Assembly (NCBI RefSeq): GCF_008271745.1
Contig: NZ_VKKZ01000022.1
Span: 310,001 to 374,000, forward strand
Length of the DNA: 64,000 bases
Direction: 5' to 3'
Source: Rufibacter glacialis
GTDB taxonomy: Bacteria; Bacteroidota; Bacteroidia; Cytophagales; Hymenobacteraceae
The translations under genes and the position numbers were made by a program. Positions 61,917-64,000 of the stretch are shown here, piece after piece. How positions within the stretch are numbered: position 1 is the first letter of the stretch; each line of letters begins with the position of its first letter. The notes beneath the pieces were generated by a model. That model worked only from the letters and a program-made list of their open reading frames with translations, searched no databases and had not been told where the DNA came from.

Positions 61917-63701
61917 ATGAAAACGACATCCTTTCTCCTTTACCTGCTTTGTACTGCGTGTCTTCTCCTGATAGGTTCCTGCGGAAACCGTACATCTGAA
62001 GACCAGAACGAGGCTGATTCCCAGACTTCCTCCCCTAAAAACAAGCCTAACATCCTATTTATCGTGGTAGACGACCTGGGGTACTCAGACCTGTCGCCGT
62101 TCGGCGGAGAGATCCGCACCCCTAACATCCAACGCCTGGCTAGTAACGGCCTGATTGTGCAACATTGCTATACTTCACCACTTTGTGCCCCCTCCCGTGC
62201 CATGTTCCTATCCGGTATGGACAACCACATCAGCGGTGTTGGTGCCATGCCTCCATTTCAGGCTGCCAGCCAGTACCAGCAGCCCGGTTATGAGGGGTAT
62301 CTGAACGACCGGGTCATGACCCTGCCCGAAACCTTGCGGGAAAACGGCTACCACACCTACATGAGTGGCAAGTGGCACTTGGGGCACGAAGAAGGAAGGC
62401 GGCCGTTTGAGGAAGGCTTTGAACGCAGTTTCTCCTTCTTGGGTGGAGGAGTCAGTCACTTCAATAATATTTTCCCGTTAGGGCCTGAAGAAGTAATCCA
62501 CACTGTGTATTATGATGACAGCGTGCAGCTGAAAAAGCTGCCGAATGATTTTTACTCTTCTGACTACTACGCCGATAAAATGATCCAGTACATCACCGAG
62601 CAGAAGGACGATGCGCCCTTCTTCGGCTACCTGGCTTTTACGGCGCCCCACGATCCACTGCATGTGCCAGCCGACTGGAAGGATAAGTACAAGGGAGCAT
62701 ATGACCAAGGGTACGACCACATCCGCCAGGTTCGGATGGACAACATGAAAAGGCTGGGCCTGATAGCCAAAGATCTTCCGATGAACCCTGGTTCAGGAGA
62801 ATATAAAAAGTGGAATGAGCTCTCAGAGAAGGAGAAAAAGTTACAGGCCCGTAGGATGGAACTCTACGCCGCCATGATTGAAATCATGGACCTCAACATC
62901 GGCCGGGTGTTGGAGACCCTGCAAAAAGCAGGCAAGCTGGAAAATACACTGGTCATCTTGATCGGTGACAACGGCGCCAACCCCAAAGACCCTTCGTTTT
63001 ATAAAACAAACATGAAGCCGTTTAATAACAGCCTGGAAAACATGGGCAACCCGGACTCTTTCGTTTCACTGGAAGGGGCGTGGGCAGAGGTAACCGCTAC
63101 GCCATATTCTTATTTTAAAACCACTACGGGCGAGGGGGGTGTCCGGGTACCCTTCATTATCTCCGGGCCGGGCGTTACCCTGAAAGGAGTGGATGCCACC
63201 AATAAGATTTTAGGCACTGACATTATGCCCACGCTGCTCGATATCACAGGGACCAATCGCCCAGATACGTTTAAAAACAACAAGTTAGCCGCCATGACAG
63301 GTATTTCCTTTAATGAAATGTTAATCAATAAACGAAGTACCGTAAGGGACAAGGACACTGGGTTTGGGATTGAGAGCCTGGAAAATAAAGCTTACCTCAA
63401 AGGCGACTGGAAAATCCGGTTTCTGATGCCTCCATTTGGGGAAGGAAGGAATTGGCAACTATTTAACGTGAAAGAGGACCCCCGAGAGCAACGTGACCTT
63501 GCTCTGCAACACCCGGAAAAGCTCCACGAAATGTTGAGCGGCTGGATGGGCTATACGCAGTCAGTGGGTTACATCCCATTTCACGGGGGCAGAGCCTTTG
63601 AAGTGCTGGGACCAAAAAACTTCTTTAAAGCAGAATTGGACTCCGCAAACCAGGCCCTCCTGGGAAGAGCTGCGTTGGATCTGGTACGTGGTGGAGAGTA
63701 A
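61917..63701 (+). CDS. Arylsulfatase, S1 family, lipoprotein
   Basis: The ATG at 61917 yields 594 residues with a lipoprotein signal ending in IGSC (Cys22); a frame back to a TTG at 61866 adds residues unlike a signal. The active site is canonical: FIVVDDLGYSDLSPFG (the metal Asp pair), then SPLCAPSRAMFLSG with Cys90 in C-x-P-x-R, to become formylglycine, MSGKWHLGH and LIGDNGANP. At about 600 residues, with a C-terminal region ending near RGGE, it resembles the arylsulfatases of S1_4 type. It is 442 bp from the CobW gene and is not obviously tied to the glycan island. Substrate unknown. Confidence 0.88.
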   Translation: MKTTSFLLYLLCTACLLLIGSCGNRTSEDQNEADSQTSSPKNKPNILFIVVDDLGYSDLSPFGGEIRTPNIQRLASNGLIVQHCYTSPLCAPSRAMFLSGMDNHISGVGAMPPFQAASQYQQPGYEGYLNDRVMTLPETLRENGYHTYMSGKWHLGHEEGRRPFEEGFERSFSFLGGGVSHFNNIFPLGPEEVIHTVYYDDSVQLKKLPNDFYSSDYYADKMIQYITEQKDDAPFFGYLAFTAPHDPLHVPADWKDKYKGAYDQGYDHIRQVRMDNMKRLGLIAKDLPMNPGSGEYKKWNELSEKEKKLQARRMELYAAMIEIMDLNIGRVLETLQKAGKLENTLVILIGDNGANPKDPSFYKTNMKPFNNSLENMGNPDSFVSLEGAWAEVTATPYSYFKTTTGEGGVRVPFIISGPGVTLKGVDATNKILGTDIMPTLLDITGTNRPDTFKNNKLAAMTGISFNEMLINKRSTVRDKDTGFGIESLENKAYLKGDWKIRFLMPPFGEGRNWQLFNVKEDPREQRDLALQHPEKLHEMLSGWMGYTQSVGYIPFHGGRAFEVLGPKNFFKAELDSANQALLGRAALDLVRGGE

Positions 63702-64000
63702 GATTCAAAATTACCTTGTAAGTTGAATTGCCTGTTCTCAAGGCCGCCCTACCTGGCTAAAGAAGAGCCGCAATAAAAGCTAATCCTAATTGCTATAATC
63801 GTGGATAAAAAATGCTTTAGGATGGTTTTAGGGCTTTATATATGTTTTAGGAAATCAATTTCTATTTCCTTTTTCCGGGGTTCGTGTTTAGACGCTTATT
63901 TATTATAACGAATGGAGGCAAACTTGATGCTTTGTGCAATTGGCAAAGTTGAAGTAGACCACGGAGATTCTTTTGACTCTTCAAGAGAGCCGGTAAATGG
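63702..64000. other. Right-edge intergenic sequence
   Basis: About 300 bp up to the end of the window with no gene or repeat that can be supported. Confidence 0.35.

Overview
The window looks like a chromosomal segment of a Bacteroidota bacterium, most likely a Cytophagales/Hymenobacteraceae relative (Rufibacter/Pontibacter/Hymenobacter type). This is inferred from the susC/susD pair, a type IX secretion C-terminal tail, a TTTG/TAnnTTTG promoter, many SusD-like and twin-arginine lipoproteins, DUF5690 and GlxA-type proteins, and the short palindromic repeats between genes. The genus cannot be fixed from this window alone. No rRNA, tRNA, CRISPR, phage or insertion-sequence gene was seen.

Positions 1.1-48.4 kb form one large glycan-catabolic island that reads as a kit for stripping N-glycoproteins. 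On the minus strand (1.1-7.0 kb) are a LacI-type regulator, a GH109-type alpha-N-acetylgalactosaminidase, a CBM9-like protein, an anomeric sugar kinase (NahK/mucin-desulfatase-labelled family) and a nucleotidyltransferase whose gene overlaps the kinase by ATGA. On the plus strand (7.9-42.6 kb) follow GH29, GH20, GH20, GH95, GH27, a PNGase F-like amidase with a type IX sorting tail, a ROK regulator, SusC, SusD, GH16, GH84, a sulfatase, GH125, a Tat-exported glycosylasparaginase overlapping a CutC-family gene, a second GH29 and a third GH20. GH92 and a GH2 beta-mannosidase converge on these from the right (minus strand, 43.4-48.4 kb). The expected division of labour is: PNGase F frees the oligosaccharide; GH29/GH95 remove fucose, GH27 alpha-galactose, GH20/GH84 beta-HexNAc and the sulfatase sulfate; GH92 and GH125 trim alpha-mannose; GH2 cleaves the core beta-mannose; and glycosylasparaginase splits Asn-GlcNAc. 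SusCD imports the oligosaccharides. No sialidase, beta-galactosidase or endo-beta-N-acetylglucosaminidase is present here.

A near-identical 12-bp motif (GTkTACGAACAC) occurs in inverted pairs in the intergenic region at 7.17-7.21 kb and again as a central-CG palindrome upstream of susC. It suggests a common, perhaps LacI-type, operator linking the island.

From 49 to 64 kb the genes are mixed: a glycosyltransferase-like protein, a TlpA-like thioredoxin, a TauE/SafE permease with a Crp/Fnr-type palindrome in front and a broken Crp/Fnr gene behind it, a DUF5690 membrane protein, a class-C beta-lactamase-fold hydrolase, and a GlxA/AraC regulator divergent from a tight four-gene set (nitrilase-family amidohydrolase, NodB/imidase-fold hydrolase, a small Cys/His protein and a CobW GTPase). 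The window ends with a lipoprotein arylsulfatase. Repeats are concentrated between genes: a 330-bp foldback element, two TTGTTGGTG hairpins, a 27-bp direct repeat, and several strong hairpin terminators.
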